Shown piece after piece: positions 11,124-22,741 of a DNA stretch of 64,000 nucleotides. Both the position numbers and the translations under genes were made by a program. This stretch comes from Anagrus nilaparvatae (lineage: Eukaryota > Arthropoda > Insecta > Hymenoptera > Mymaridae), in assembly GCA_022575985.1 (NCBI GenBank), contig JAKSXM010000272.1:29281501-29345500 (forward strand). Direction: 5' to 3'. A model generated the notes under the pieces. The model saw only the letters and a list, made by a program, of their open reading frames with translations. It was not told where the DNA came from and did no database searches. Numbering within the stretch: the stretch's first letter is position 1; each line of letters starts with the position of its first letter.

Positions 11124-12432
11124 TTGGAAAAAATTTGCAAGTTAGCAAAATTTGCAAAGTTTTCAAGAAAGTTTGGGAGTGTTTATACTACTGGCGAGCT
11201 GCTGTATCGGCCTATCCCTAGTATCATTAACGATTGTATGAACACAATGTCATTTACTGCAGAAGAGGTTAGTAAGTGCATTGATGAACTTTCTGATAAG
11301 TTGAGTGAGGGCCCTGATAAAATTAATATTCTTTGTATAAAAAAATGTAAAGAAGTACTTGTAGCTCCAATAACGGAATTGTTTAACTTGTCAATAAGGT
11401 TGGGATTTTACCCAAATTTATTTAAACAAAGTTTTGTTTTTTCTGTATTTAAGAGTGGTGATCCTCATGATGTAGCGAATTATAGACCTATTGTAAAAAT
11501 TAACATCTTAGCAAAATTATTTGAAAAGTTGGTCTTTAACGAATTATACGACTATTCGGTTCGCTATATCATTGAGGAGCAGCATGGCTTTTTTGCAAGT
11601 AGATCTACAGTAACGAATCTAAATGTTTTTGTTGACATTATTGTTTAGGAATCCTGTAATGGTTGTAATTCAGATGTTATATACACTGATATGCAGAGGG
11701 CATTTGATAAAGTGAATGTAAAAATACTTTTGAATAAATTAGACCATTATGGTGTCCATGGTCCTCTCTTAAAGTGGTTCTCAACCATGTTAAGAAATAG
11801 GACCCAAAGAGTAAGAATTGGGAATGCTATATCTACTGATGAAATAGCTGTTACTCTCTGGTGTTGGCCAAGGGTCAAATCTTGGCCCCCTACTGTTTTT
11901 AATTTACATCAATGATGTAAAGTTTTCAATTAAGTTTTCCCAATTTTTGCTCTTTGCAGATGATCTAAAGTTGTTCAAGAGTATTGGTAGTAATGATGAT
12001 GCACTTAGATTACAAAGGGACCTAACTGCAATAAATGAATGGTGTAAAAGCAATGGTGTGATATTAGAAGTTAAAAAATGTAAAGTCGTAACATATGGCC
12101 GAAAGAGAATTTTTGAATATGATTATCTAATAAATGATGTGGTCTTGACTAGAGAAATTGTTTATAAAGATTTGGGAATCTATTCTGATACTAAACTGAG
12201 TTTTCAACAATATGTAGATTATATTCAGTTTAAAGGTTCAAGAGTTGTAAACTTTATTAAGCAAAACTCTTGTGAGTTCAGATCAGGCGATACTTTTAGG
12301 AAACTTTATTTTTCTTATGTTTATCCCTGCATTATGTATGGTTCTCAAATATGGGGTTCTTTAAATAATGGTCAGTTCAGGCAGTTGGAGTTCATTAAAC
12401 TCTGGAAACCCGAAATTCGTAAACAGTGGTAA
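11124..12432 (+). pseudogene. Broken Jockey/CR1-like LINE reverse transcriptase
   Basis: Reverse transcriptase fingers and palm are recognisable: NYRPI near 11485, the EEQHGF block near 11575, YTDMQRAFDKV near 11680-11710, SGVGQGSNLGPLLF (read across a shift near 11850), LLFADDLKLF with the catalytic FADD at about 11955, and the thumb-like SYVYPCIMYGSQIWGS near 12325. An in-frame TAG at 11646-11648 and a frameshift near 11850 break the frame. No endonuclease domain is present upstream. It begins just after the receptor-like flank at 10755-11085 and may be the 5' part of the LINE whose C-terminal and 3' remnants lie at 14722-15720. Confidence 0.85.
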
Positions 12433-12930
12433 AAAAACACATAATATCCCAAAACTTAAAAATTTTTGGAAATTTCCAAAAAAAACCTTTTTTAGATGGG
12501 CTTTTGCAAATTTAGCAGTATCGTAATTAACGACTTTACCAAAACTTATTACTTTTTATGAATCTTGCAAAAAGAACCCTATAAAAAATTTTCGGTAAAC
12601 TAAGATGGTAGAATAAGGGGTTTTAAAGAAAACAAAATTGAATTTATGTGAACAATTTTAATTTTCTGACCTCGAAAACATTTTCGGGACATTAAGCAGG
12701 CGAACCGAAAAACTGAAAAATAAAAGTACTTTAAAGTTTTACCTATCAAGGGGATTTTTGGCTTGGTAAAAATGAATTTTAGTATAAAATTTTAGTTTTT
12801 TGACCCCAAAAATGTATTTCAGAAATTCAAGATGGAAGGCAAAGAAATTTAAAAAATTTAAGAATTATTATATCCCGGATTTACCGGGGCCCATTTCGGA
12901 AAAATTTGTTTAGATTTCGGTGCTTTTTCG
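12433..12930. other. Non-coding interval
   Basis: A/T-rich sequence with several AAATTTTTGG-type runs and one short GC island (CCGGATTTACCGGGGCCC near 12875). No gene or clear repeat boundary is visible. It separates the LINE reverse transcriptase from the GC-tract element. Confidence 0.35.
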
Positions 12931-13344
12931 CCCCCCCCCCCCCCACCAAATCGCATTTTTTTCACTAGGAAATTCTTCTAAAAGACTAAATCAGTTTAAA
13001 AAAAACGACTTTACAAAAAAAAAGCAATTAAAACCTACCCCCAAGTGCTGTACTCGCACCTACCCCTAGAATAAGAAAAATTCTGGGGGTCGAGGGGGCG
13101 TAGCTCCCAGTGGGAGTATGGGGGCGAAGCCCCCAACAAAGAAGAAATCAAATTAAACCTACCACCAAATGCTATACTGGCACCTACCTCTAGAATAAGC
13201 GAAATTTTTTTACTTTTCAAAATTATTAAAAATTTTTTTTTTTTTTTGCATTTTTTCCACCCAAAACTTATTGGTAACTTCATTTTAAATGTTTTTAAGC
13301 AATTTCCAACAAAAATTTTAGCGATTTGGTAGGGGGGGGGGGGG
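12931..13344. repeat. Inverted-repeat element bounded by C and G homopolymers
   Basis: It opens with a run of 14 C followed by ACCAAATCGC and closes with GCGATTTGGTA followed by a run of 13 G, so the ends are inverted copies. Inside, a block of about 53 bp (AAACCTACC.CCAA.TGCT.TACT.GCACC) occurs twice in direct orientation 125 bases apart, at 13030 and 13155. A perfect GGGGGC-GAA-GCCCCC hairpin lies near 13121-13136. The 82-codon minus-strand open frame is a repeat artefact. Confidence 0.65.
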
Positions 13345-14110
13345 AATGAAGAAGATCCTAGATTTCTTTTTTTGAAATTAGAAGTTTAAATTTTTATCTC
13401 AATCACACCTAAGATTAAAATTAAAAAGATTCAATACAATTTTATTAAAGAAAACCTCTTCCCGCCCGGCGCACCATAATCTTTTGCATTTTGCTGTAAT
13501 CTTTTCTATTGAAAAACGATTTTCTGTAATCGCATTCTATTATAGACAATAATAAATTTTTTATTGTAAAAAGAATACTAATACAGTTAAAAACGCATGT
13601 ATATTACTAAGTAAAGGTAGCAACCAATATAATATTCTACGTAAGTTATATTGATTTAAAAGTAATCGTAATAGTTTAAATCCATAACCAATATTTTATT
13701 TTTAGAATCATTTGTCAAGCGTTAATATTTATTTTTCCAAACTTTGCTTAATAAGGCCGAGCTTACCATATTCATCCCTATTTTTAGGGTATTCTTATGA
13801 TTTGTAGGTCAAAACTAATGACGGATTTAACTTTTAAGCTACGTATCGATACAATAATTTATTTTTTTTTTTACTCACTGCAAAACTCTCTGTTTCGCCG
13901 TTAATGAGTTTAACTTGATGAAAAAGCAGAAAATATTTTTATTTATTTGAGCATTTAAAGGAGTTGAACTCAAAGTCTAAGATTTAATATTTTTAAATAC
14001 ATGTTCTTATTATATACAGTTTTATTAAAGTCTAGCAGAGAGAAAACATTCTCAAGAATGTAAAAGTTATGCTTATCATATTTTTCATTTAATTATGAAT
14101 GTAATTTATT
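13345..14110. other. Non-coding interval
   Basis: A/T-rich sequence with no recognisable exon, RNA gene or repeat boundary. From about 14110 rightward, the minus strand resembles receptor B intron 2. Confidence 0.35.
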
Positions 14111-14616
14111 CTTTGAGATCGGTATATTGCAATCTTAAACTTGATAAAAATATAAAATACTTAAACAATATTCCCGCTACTAATTCTATTTGAATTAGAG
14201 ACTATTCAAACATGTAAATTAAAACAGTAAATCAAAAAAATTTGTATTACCTTTTATTTATATATAGTAAAATAAACCAATACATAGCTGTAGCAATAAG
14301 AGTATAAAGAAAGATTGTTAATCCTTTCATAAAATTAATATTTTCGGTTCTTATAACTTCATAGAACTTAATTTGTATTTGTATTTGAATTTATTTCCTG
14401 TGGATTTAATTTCAAATAATAACGAAATTATAAAATGAAACATTTTTTAAAAATAAAAATGCCTCACCTTAAAATCAGGAGCAAGATATTTAGAATTAGC
14501 TATAGGATTTTTAAATATTGGGCTACTTTGATATTTTTACCAGGACATAATCCAAGTATGCGAAATTGAAATTCGCATAGTTTGGAAAAATAGAAATAAT
14601 AATGACTTTGTAAAAT
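14110..14616 (-). pseudogene. Odorant receptor pseudogene: exons 1 and 2 and start of intron 2 (inverted copy)
   Basis: On the minus strand, exon 1 (14616 to 14468) encodes the receptor N-terminus with the LGLCPGKNIKVAQYLKIL region, very like receptor B's GLWPGENIKVAEYLKIL. The start codon has become ATT, the Trp before Pro has become a TAG stop, and one base is missing next to the splice donor. Exon 2 (14397 to 14251) keeps GLTIFLYTLIATAMYWFILL and a donor, with about 27 extra bases near its start. Similarity to receptor B continues into intron 2 to about 14110. The promoter side is replaced by LINE sequence. It is dead as a receptor gene. Confidence 0.85.
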
Positions 14617-15090
14617 GTTTTTTGAAAAATTAAAATAAATTTTAATTTTAAAAACCTAGGTACATAGCAAAACTTTTTTGTTTAAACTCACGTATGATCA
14701 TTGAAATTGCAAAACATGCTTAATTTATTTATTTATTTATTTTTTTATTAATAATATAAACAGGATATAAAATCTTTCAAAATACACATTTTTACAAAAT
14801 ATACATAAGTAGATAATTGTTAAGGGTCTAATGGCTAGGATTGTTAGTAATAAATAGATAAATATAAATAAATACTTACAAATGATGTTCAGGATAGGTT
14901 ATCCAAATAAGAACAACTAATTATTGTTTAAAACTGAACTTTATTAAAAGACGGATATAGGTGCACGTCGATGACAACTTCTGATATTTTACTGACTGTA
15001 TTAAACTGGTACTTTTATTATTTTTAATTTGATCTTATATAGTATGATTATTTTTTATAGTTATAGAAATATTTGATTAACAACAATATT
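14284..15090. repeat. Left arm of an ~810-bp inverted duplication
   Basis: The arm is the reverse complement of 15715-16525 with only a few substitutions and a 4-bp indel near the inner end. It carries receptor pseudo-exon 1, most of pseudo-exon 2, and LINE 3'-end sequence with a (TAAA)n tail. The outer edge falls in the middle of pseudo-exon 2, which marks a rearrangement breakpoint rather than a transposon end. The spacer is about 624 bp. Confidence 0.9.
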
Positions 15091-15720
15091 ATTTAATATT
15101 TCTTAATTTTAATGCGCATAATTTGTTTATATTTCTCAATAATAAGTTTTGCTTAAATACTAAAATTACATAATTATCAATATTATTAGTTTGCAAATTC
15201 CTAAACATTATGAAATACTAAAAATACCTATGACATCGTTAGCCAATTGCAATTCCTAAAATTATTAATTAATGATGTATTATAATGACAATTATAATAC
15301 AAAAATTAATCAGTAGAGTAATCAAAAAGAAAAATAAGAATTATTAAAAAAATTATGGAAAACATATAAAAATTTCAATTCCATCTCTCTATACAGTAAA
15401 ACATCAAACATTATTTTAACTAAAATATAATAATCCCAGAAATAGTAGAGTTAATTATACTTAAGTAACCTGCATGTTAGCCTTCTAATCGTACCCATTC
15501 GATCAAAGAATAGGTCAAAAAGAGAATTATTAATATTATACAAATAGAAAATTCTTGTTGTTACTGATTTGAAAGAATACGAATCAGTAGGGTACAATAA
15601 CTTGAAAGAGTAGCAAAGACCTCTTAGTAACCTTCTTGGAGCATTAAGACTTATTCCATTCAAAATGCTACTGCATACTGTATATAGAACTGGTGCTCCA
15701 ATGAAATTTGTTACAATATT
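14722..15720 (-). mobile_element. LINE 3' end with (TAAA)n tail, minus strand
   Basis: On the minus strand this runs from a possible RT C-terminus through a 3' untranslated stretch to a (TAAA)n tail at about 14722-14750. The frame around 15720-15451 contains phrases such as APVLYTV, NAPRRLLRGL and SLFDLFFDRMGTIRRL, which fit the C-terminal region of LINE ORF2 proteins in style. That assignment is by pattern only. The tail abuts sequence homologous to the receptor B upstream region at about 17200, so the element inserted just upstream of the receptor's exon 1. Confidence 0.55.
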
Positions 15721-16525
15721 GTTGTTAATTAATCAAATATTTCTATAACTATAAAAAATAATCATACTATATAAGATCAAATTAAAAATAATAAAAGTAC
15801 CAGTTTAATACAGTCAGTAAAATATCAGAAGTTGTCATCGACGTGCACCTATATCCGTCTTTTAATAAAGTTCAGTTTTAAACAATAATTAGTTGTTCTT
15901 ATTTGGATAACCTATCCTGAACATCATTTGTAAGTATTTATTTATATTTATCTATTTATTACTAACAATCCTAGCCATTAGACCCTTAACAATTATCTAC
16001 TTATGTATATTTTGTAAAAATGTGTATTTTGAAAGATTTTATATCCTGTTTATATTATTAATAAAAAAATAAATAAATAAATAAATTAAGCATGTTTTGC
16101 AATTTCAATGATCATACGTGAGTTTAAACAAAAAAGTTTTGCTATGTACCTAGGTTTTTAAAATTAAAATTTATTTTAATTTTTCTAAAAAAATTTTACA
16201 AAGTCATTATTATTTCTATTTTTCCAAACTATGCGAATTTCAATTTCGCATACTTGGATTATGTCCTGGTAAAAATATCAAAGTAGCCCAATATTTAAAA
16301 ATCCTATAGCCAATTCTAAATATCTTGCTCCTGATTTTAAGGTGAGGCATTTTTATTTTTAAAAAATGTTTCATTTTATAATTTCGTTATTATTTGAAAT
16401 TAAATCCACAGGAAATAAATTCAAATACAAATACAAATTAAGTTCTATGAAGTTATAAGAACCGAAAATATTAATTTTATAAAAGGATTAACAATCTTTC
16501 TTTATACTCTTATTGCTACAGCTAT
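15715..16525. repeat. Right arm of the ~810-bp inverted duplication
   Basis: Reverse complement of 14284-15090. In plus orientation it reads LINE 3' end, (TAAA)n tail near 16070-16086, receptor upstream sequence, pseudo-exon 1, pseudo-exon 2. Similarity stops within exon 2 at about 16525, where unrelated sequence follows. This arm is collinear with the detached receptor flank at 10755-11085. Confidence 0.9.
16193..16525 (+). pseudogene. Odorant receptor pseudogene: exons 1 and part of 2 (direct copy)
   Basis: Exon 1 at 16193-16341 and a truncated exon 2 from 16412. It carries the same defects as the inverted copy: ATT in place of the start, TAG in place of the Trp codon, and a lost base before the donor. 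The lesions therefore predate the inverted duplication or were homogenised afterwards. Exon 2 breaks off after the TLIATA region and no further exons follow until receptor B's own exon 1 at 17332. Confidence 0.85.
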
Positions 16526-16821
16526 AAAAAGGGTTATATTTGTGAATTTAAGGGTGATTCACTCTCAGAATACCTTCCGGGTCCAAAAATTAGTAATCGG
16601 AAATCAAAAATACCTATAGTAGAGAAAATATCCATGTTATGTTTAATAAATTGTTTAATAAATGTTATGTTTAATAATATCAACTGCCTTTTGACTGGAG
16701 TAATAGCTTTTGAATTGAATGGTTGAATATTAATTTGCCTTGATGATTAAAAAATTTATTAAATTGTATAGAACTTTAAAGCTTAAAGGTTTTATTTGCA
16801 ATCTGAAAAATATTTTTGTAT

Positions 16822-17331
16822 TTTCTAATAAAAAAAGTTTAAAAAATTTTAGAATGAGTAGATATGATACTTTTTAATATAATTTTAAAATTGGGTAAGA
16901 TTTTGTAAAATGTAGCACAAAAAATAGCCGTATTTCACGTATTACTTCCGTAAATGCGTACTTTGTGAAAATGAATTTAATTGAATCGGCAGTTACACGT
17001 GTATTCTTTACACAGAAAATATTTTTTCAATCAATTTTTTTATAGCCACTGCTGTACAGTAAGTTAGTAATAATTTAGCCTTTAAATAAACTAGTCAAGT
17101 TTGAGGTCAGTCTTTGAAAACTTTTCCAGATAATACGTAGTGCTTAAAAATGTATTTCGTGTATTTAAATAAATATGATTTTACTTAGAATCTTTTGAAA
17201 AAATTGAGCATGTTTTATAAATTCAATTTATTTATCAGTAAAACGTGATTACAAGTTAGTGTAAAAGAGAAAATTTTATTCTAGTTTTTATTTATAAAAT
17301 TTTTTAAATATGTTTTAATTTTTCAAGAATC
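16822..17331 (+). promoter_or_regulatory. 5' flank of odorant receptor B
   Basis: Sequence directly upstream of the receptor B start codon. The part from 16822 to 17155 resembles the detached flank at 10755-11085, so it is the best candidate here for conserved receptor control sequence. An ACACGTGT palindrome (near 16995) and a TTTTTTCAATCAATTTTTTTATAGCC block are the most conserved pieces. No initiator or TATA element can be assigned with confidence in such A/T-rich DNA. Confidence 0.45.
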
Positions 17332-20300
17332 ATGTTACAAAATCATTATTTTTTGAATTTTTTCAAACTATGCAAATGTCAATTTCGCATATTTGGATTA
17401 TGGCCTGGTGAAAATATAAAAGTAGCCGAATATTTAAAAATCTTATGGCCATTTATAAATATCGTATTTTTGATTACACAGGTGAGGCATTTTTATTTTT
17501 TAAAACACGTCTCATTTTATAATTGCGTGATTATTTGAAATTAAATTTACAGGCAATTAAGTTTTATAAGGTTAGGAATGAGCCATTAATTTTGATGGAA
17601 GGCTTAACAATCTTTCTTTATACTCTTATTGCTACGACTATGTTTTGGCTTATTTTACTAAATAAAAAACAGGTACATATTTTTTACTGATTAACTGAAT
17701 TAATTTACATGTTTGAATAGTTTCAAATTCGAATAGAATAAATAACAGCAATATTATTTAAATATTTTATATTTCTATCAAGTTTAAAATTACGATATAC
17801 TGGGCCTATTCAGTTTTAAAGAATTATTATTAAGAGATAGAAAAACAAATTATTTTTTTTATTTTATTGTTTAGTAATAAAGGCTATGCCCGGATCTATA
17901 TAGAGAATCGGCCCACGAAAGATATTTAAAAACTAATTGTATTAGGTCAAAGTACACCTAAATAAAATAGGATTCTGAAGTTTTTAGACCTCCAGATGCC
18001 TTCAGCTCTGATTGGCAGCCTATTAATGACAAAAAAAAGTAAATTTTTAGCGACTTTTTAGTCGTCTTTCTGATGCTCCCGTGGTAAAACGATTCTGTCA
18101 AAATGATCTTGCGACCTCTCATTCAAAAGGTTAGACGATATACTTTCAGATAAAATTACTTTAGAAAGTGATGTTAGTGCATCCTTTTGATTGGTAGATC
18201 ATAAACCGTCCAAAATAAATTTTTTTTCTTCTTCAATTTCAACTTTGGCAGCGATTTAAAAAAAATTAAGAGATATGCCCATTCTATTTTTTTTTTAGCT
18301 AATGAAAAATAAAACAAATTTTTATTTGCAACCATCCGTGCTCAAAAATATTTGGGGAAACATGGTCAAATACTTAAAAAACTGAAATAACTTTTGTTTT
18401 TAATTTTGCGATTTTTCGAAAAAGGACCCCGCACAAATGAATAGGAAATGGCCGTTCGATCATATTAGGTGAATTTTTTGTATGTTTTAGATTTTATTAT
18501 CCTGAAAAAATGGCTCCAGTGACACAAAGCTCCAAAGTCTCAACTTTGGCTGCTACGGTGCTTGAAAGCTCCATAGCTGTATTACGTGGGCACACAAAAA
18601 AAAAATCATGTACCAGAGGGTAGACCCCCTGGTATGGGGGTTTTTGGTGGTGCTAAAACCAAATTCGGCCATAGAAATGCAATAAAACTATCCAATTTGC
18701 CCCCAGTGCCCCCATTAATACCCCCCCCCCAAACGGGTAAAAATATTTTTATTACAAAAATTAAAAATTAATATGAATTCTTATATTTTTTGAGACGGTG
18801 AAACCAAAAATGAATATAAAAAATGTTTTCTACAAAAGTTTGGCCCTGTAAACCACCCCAGTGGCCCCATGCACCCCCCCCCCCCCAAAAGATACAAAAA
18901 AATTTATTACAAAAACTAAAACTCAATGTGTATTGTAATGTTTTTTGAGGCGCTGAAACCAAAGATAAATATAAAAAATGTGTTTAATCAATGCTTGGTC
19001 CTCTAGGCCAACCCAGTGCCCCCGTTCACCACCCTCCCCCCAAACGAGTTAAAAATATTTTTTTTAGGAACATTAAAACTCAATGTGTATTCTTATGTTT
19101 TTTGAGATGCTGTAACCAAAGATGAATATAAAAAATGTTTATAACCAATGCTTGGTCCTGTAGACCAACCCCCCCCCCAACCCGAACGGGTTAAAAATAT
19201 TTTTATAAGAAAATTCACACTCAATGTGATTCTTATGTTTTTGCTCTGTAACCAAAGTTGAATATAAAAAATGTTTTTAACTTGGTTAAAAACACTTGCT
19301 TGGCCCTCTACACTACCCCAGTGCCCCCATTCACCCCGCCCCCCAAACGAGTTGAGAATATTTTAAGGATGTTGCTCACCTTTTTTGTTTGAGTACAGAT
19401 TTTAATAAAAATTGGTATATAACAAGAAAGCATATTAAAAAATATATATTTAAAATTAGAAGATCCTAGGGTGACTCCTTCATTATTAAATAATTAAAAA
19501 TAATTTTGCTTCTCCGAGCATCTTATACACGTGATTCTTATGGGACGACATTTTACAATAAAAAATTAAAATATTTTTTGAGTACAGTTTTTGATAAAAA
19601 AATTATAACATATAAAAAACATATCATAGAATATAATTATTCAATTTATTTTAGACTAGGGTGGTTTGTTTATAACGAAAATTTTATTTATTTAACAATG
19701 CTATTGTATAGTTATGCGCGCGCAAGATTCTCGCTTCTATAGTAATATGATAGAAAGAGAGAGTAATAGTTTCTTATATCTATTATCCCCAGCTTGGTAG
19801 TTATCATCCTTAATAACAAAAATTAAAACTCAAGATGTATTCTTATTTTTTTTTGGACACTGAAACGTTCGAGGGGGGGTGAATGGGGGCACTGGGGTCC
19901 TGTAAAGGGCCAAGCATTAGTTAAAAACATTTTTTATATTCGTCTTTGGTTTCAGCGCCTCAAAAAATATAACAATACACATTAAGTTTTAGCTTTTGTA
20001 ATAAAAACTTTTATATCTCGTTTTGGGGGGGGGGTCAAATGGGGCCATTGGGGCGGTTTACAGGGCCAAACATTGGTAGAAAACATTTTTTATATTCATT
20101 TTTGGTTTCACCGTCCCAAAAAATATAAAAATTCATATTAAGTTTTAATTTTTATAATAAAAGTATTTTTACTCGTTTGGTGGGGGGGTATTAATGGGGG
20201 CACTGGGGGCAAATTGGATAGTTTTATTGCATTTCTATGGCCAAATTTGGTTTTAGCACCACCAAAAACCCCCATACCAGGGGGAGCATCAGAAAGACGA

Positions 20301-22691
20301 CTAAAAAGTCGCTAAAAATTTACTTTTTTTTTTGTCATTAATAGGCTGCCAATCAGAGCTGAAGGCATCTGGTGGTCTGAAAACTTCAGGATCCTATTTT
20401 TTTTAGGTGTACTTTGATCTAATACAGTAGACATAGTTTTTAAATATCTTTCGTGGGCCGATTCACTATATAGATCCGGGCATAGCCTTTATACATTATT
20501 TACAGAGTATTACGATTAACTTAAATAATTAAATCTTAAATTTATTATTTTCATGATTACATGTAAAATATGATTTAAAAAATTTTTTTATAATAATTAC
20601 GTCTGAGGTATCTTTTTACAAATTTCTTTATAGATTACTTAAAGTCTTTGTTGATAAAAAATGTGTGTAAATTTTCACTTTACATTTATTTTTAGAGTCT
20701 TTGTTTCAAAAAATATTATTTCATATCAATTAATTGAATTAAGCATAACTTATTCTTTCTTAAAAAAGTTTTATTTACGTAAGATTTGTACTATATTCTT
20801 TATTTTACTGCAATTGGTTGCAATATAGTATTCAATGAAAATGTGTGTAATATATGTGCATGGAATGCACTATTAAAATTATCGAAAAAAATTACTATTT
20901 TATGGACGGCCATTTTGTATACGTCTCTTATTATTAGGTCTGAATAATAAAAAAAACTGGTATTGCATCAACGACGCGGCAGACATTTCTTTAACCCATA
21001 AGCTCCTAATCGACACACACGAGCCATTTGAATTCACGAAGAAAAAAAAATAACACAATTATTTTTTTTTTTTAAACGTGTTAACCCATTAACACCTAAT
21101 CGACACATTGAAGCCATTTGAATTTTTTTTAATGAAAAAATCGATATTTTGAGCTGAAAATGTTACCCAGTTGGTAATTTGGGCTGCTCTTTTCATTTCC
21201 GAAGTCCCTTTTAACATGCAGCCCCTAGAAAATGTTATATCATCCCCTAAAAGTAGGATAATTTTTTTATAATTTTTAGACGCTATTTAAATTAATATAA
21301 TGGACACAATAAATATTTCATGGCATTAAAAACTCAATATGGAACTATCAGGAACATAAAAAAAACGAATTTATGTCAATTTTTTATTTTCAACCCCTTG
21401 AATCAAATAAGGGGTGGATTTGTAACATAAATGAAAAAATGAATATTTAGGGCCAAAATTGTCATCGACAGAAGGTATTTTTCCCCACTATTTTCATTTC
21501 TGAAGTCGGTTTTTACATACGACCCCTAGAAAATAAGATATCACCCCCTTTTGCATTGAAAAATAACGCTGCCAAGTAATTGGCACTATGTTTCCTCATT
21601 AGCAATAATAAAATGTTCTTAATGGTCTATTTTACCTAACAAAGTATAATGTCGTAAGAAAAACTAAGAATGATCTTTTCCTTGATATTGTTAGTTTACT
21701 CATGGAAAAAATTAGGTTTTTTACATAAAAAAAAGAAAATTTTTTTACACTAGTACATAATCTTTTTTTATGATAATTATGTCTGCTAGACAGTTTTTGG
21801 TGTAGCTGGTGTAGTTATATCTTGAAGGCATAATTACATCAGCTACAGGAATAAAGAAAAAATGTTTGCTATGTTTAAATTGAGGAATAAAATGATACCT
21901 TGTGAAAACGTTAATTCTAGATATTCATACTTTCATAGAAAGAAATTAAGTACTAAGTCCTAAAAAAAAAAAAAATAATTGTTTTTTTCTAATTTTTTTA
22001 TGTAAAAAATTAAAAAAAAAAAATTGTTTGAAAAATTAGGTATCGGATTGGAGGTAACGAGTAACAACGATAATTCTAGATATTAGTACGTTCATAGAAA
22101 AAAATGAGGTACTACGTCCAAAAAAAAAAATTATGGTATTTTTTTAATTATTTCATGTAAAAAATTTTGAAAAAAAAATTTCGAAAAATTACGTATCAGA
22201 TGGAGAAATAAAAAAAATTAAAAAAATCCTTTACAAACGATAATTCTATATATTCGTACTTTCATAGGAAGACTGCGTCCTAAAATTAAAAAAAAATGGC
22301 GTTTTTTGTATTTTTTGGCGATAAAAATTTTAAGAAAAAAATTTTGAAAAAATTACGTATCAGATCCAAAAAATTACTATAAACGATATTTCTAAAACTA
22401 GTTCTGTCACAGAAATAAATTAAGTACTGCGTCCATAAAGAAAAAAAAAATTGGTATTTTTTGTATTTTTTGGTGAAAAAAATTTTGAGAAAAAAATGTT
22501 CAAAAAATTATTTATCAGATTCGAGATATCGAGTAAAAATCGTACTTTCAAATATAAGTACTTTCATGGAAATAAATGAGGTATTACATCCAAATTAAAA
22601 AAAAAAAAAGTAGTTTGAGATTTTTTGATAAAAAAATTTTTGAAAAAAAAATTAGGCCTTAATTCCATAATGGTTGTGAAATTTCACCGGT

Positions 22692-22741
<50 letters not shown>

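Larger units (their letters stand above)
17878..20492. mobile_element. 2.6-kb TIR element with inverted arrays of ~155-bp units, in receptor B intron 2
   Basis: Terminal inverted repeats of about 200 bp (17878-18078 and 20284-20492) start AAAGGCTATGCCCGGATC. The inverted symmetry continues inward through a block around TATGGGGGTTTTTGGTGGTG (18640 and 20265). It then enters arrays of ~155-bp units, each with a ..GAGACGGTGAAACC.. phrase, a TTGGCCCTGTA phrase and a long C tract; about four units lie on the left and three inverted units on the right. The left arm carries about 545 extra bases (18079-18623) absent from the right. No transposase frame is seen. Confidence 0.8.

Noticed and set aside
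11124..12432. A host gene with three in-line frames
   Set aside because: NYRPI, FADD and the thumb motifs identify a LINE reverse transcriptase with a stop codon and a frameshift.
18586..18962. Small proline- or glycine-rich proteins on both strands
   Set aside because: These come from C/G tracts in the ~155-bp tandem units, not from coding sequence.
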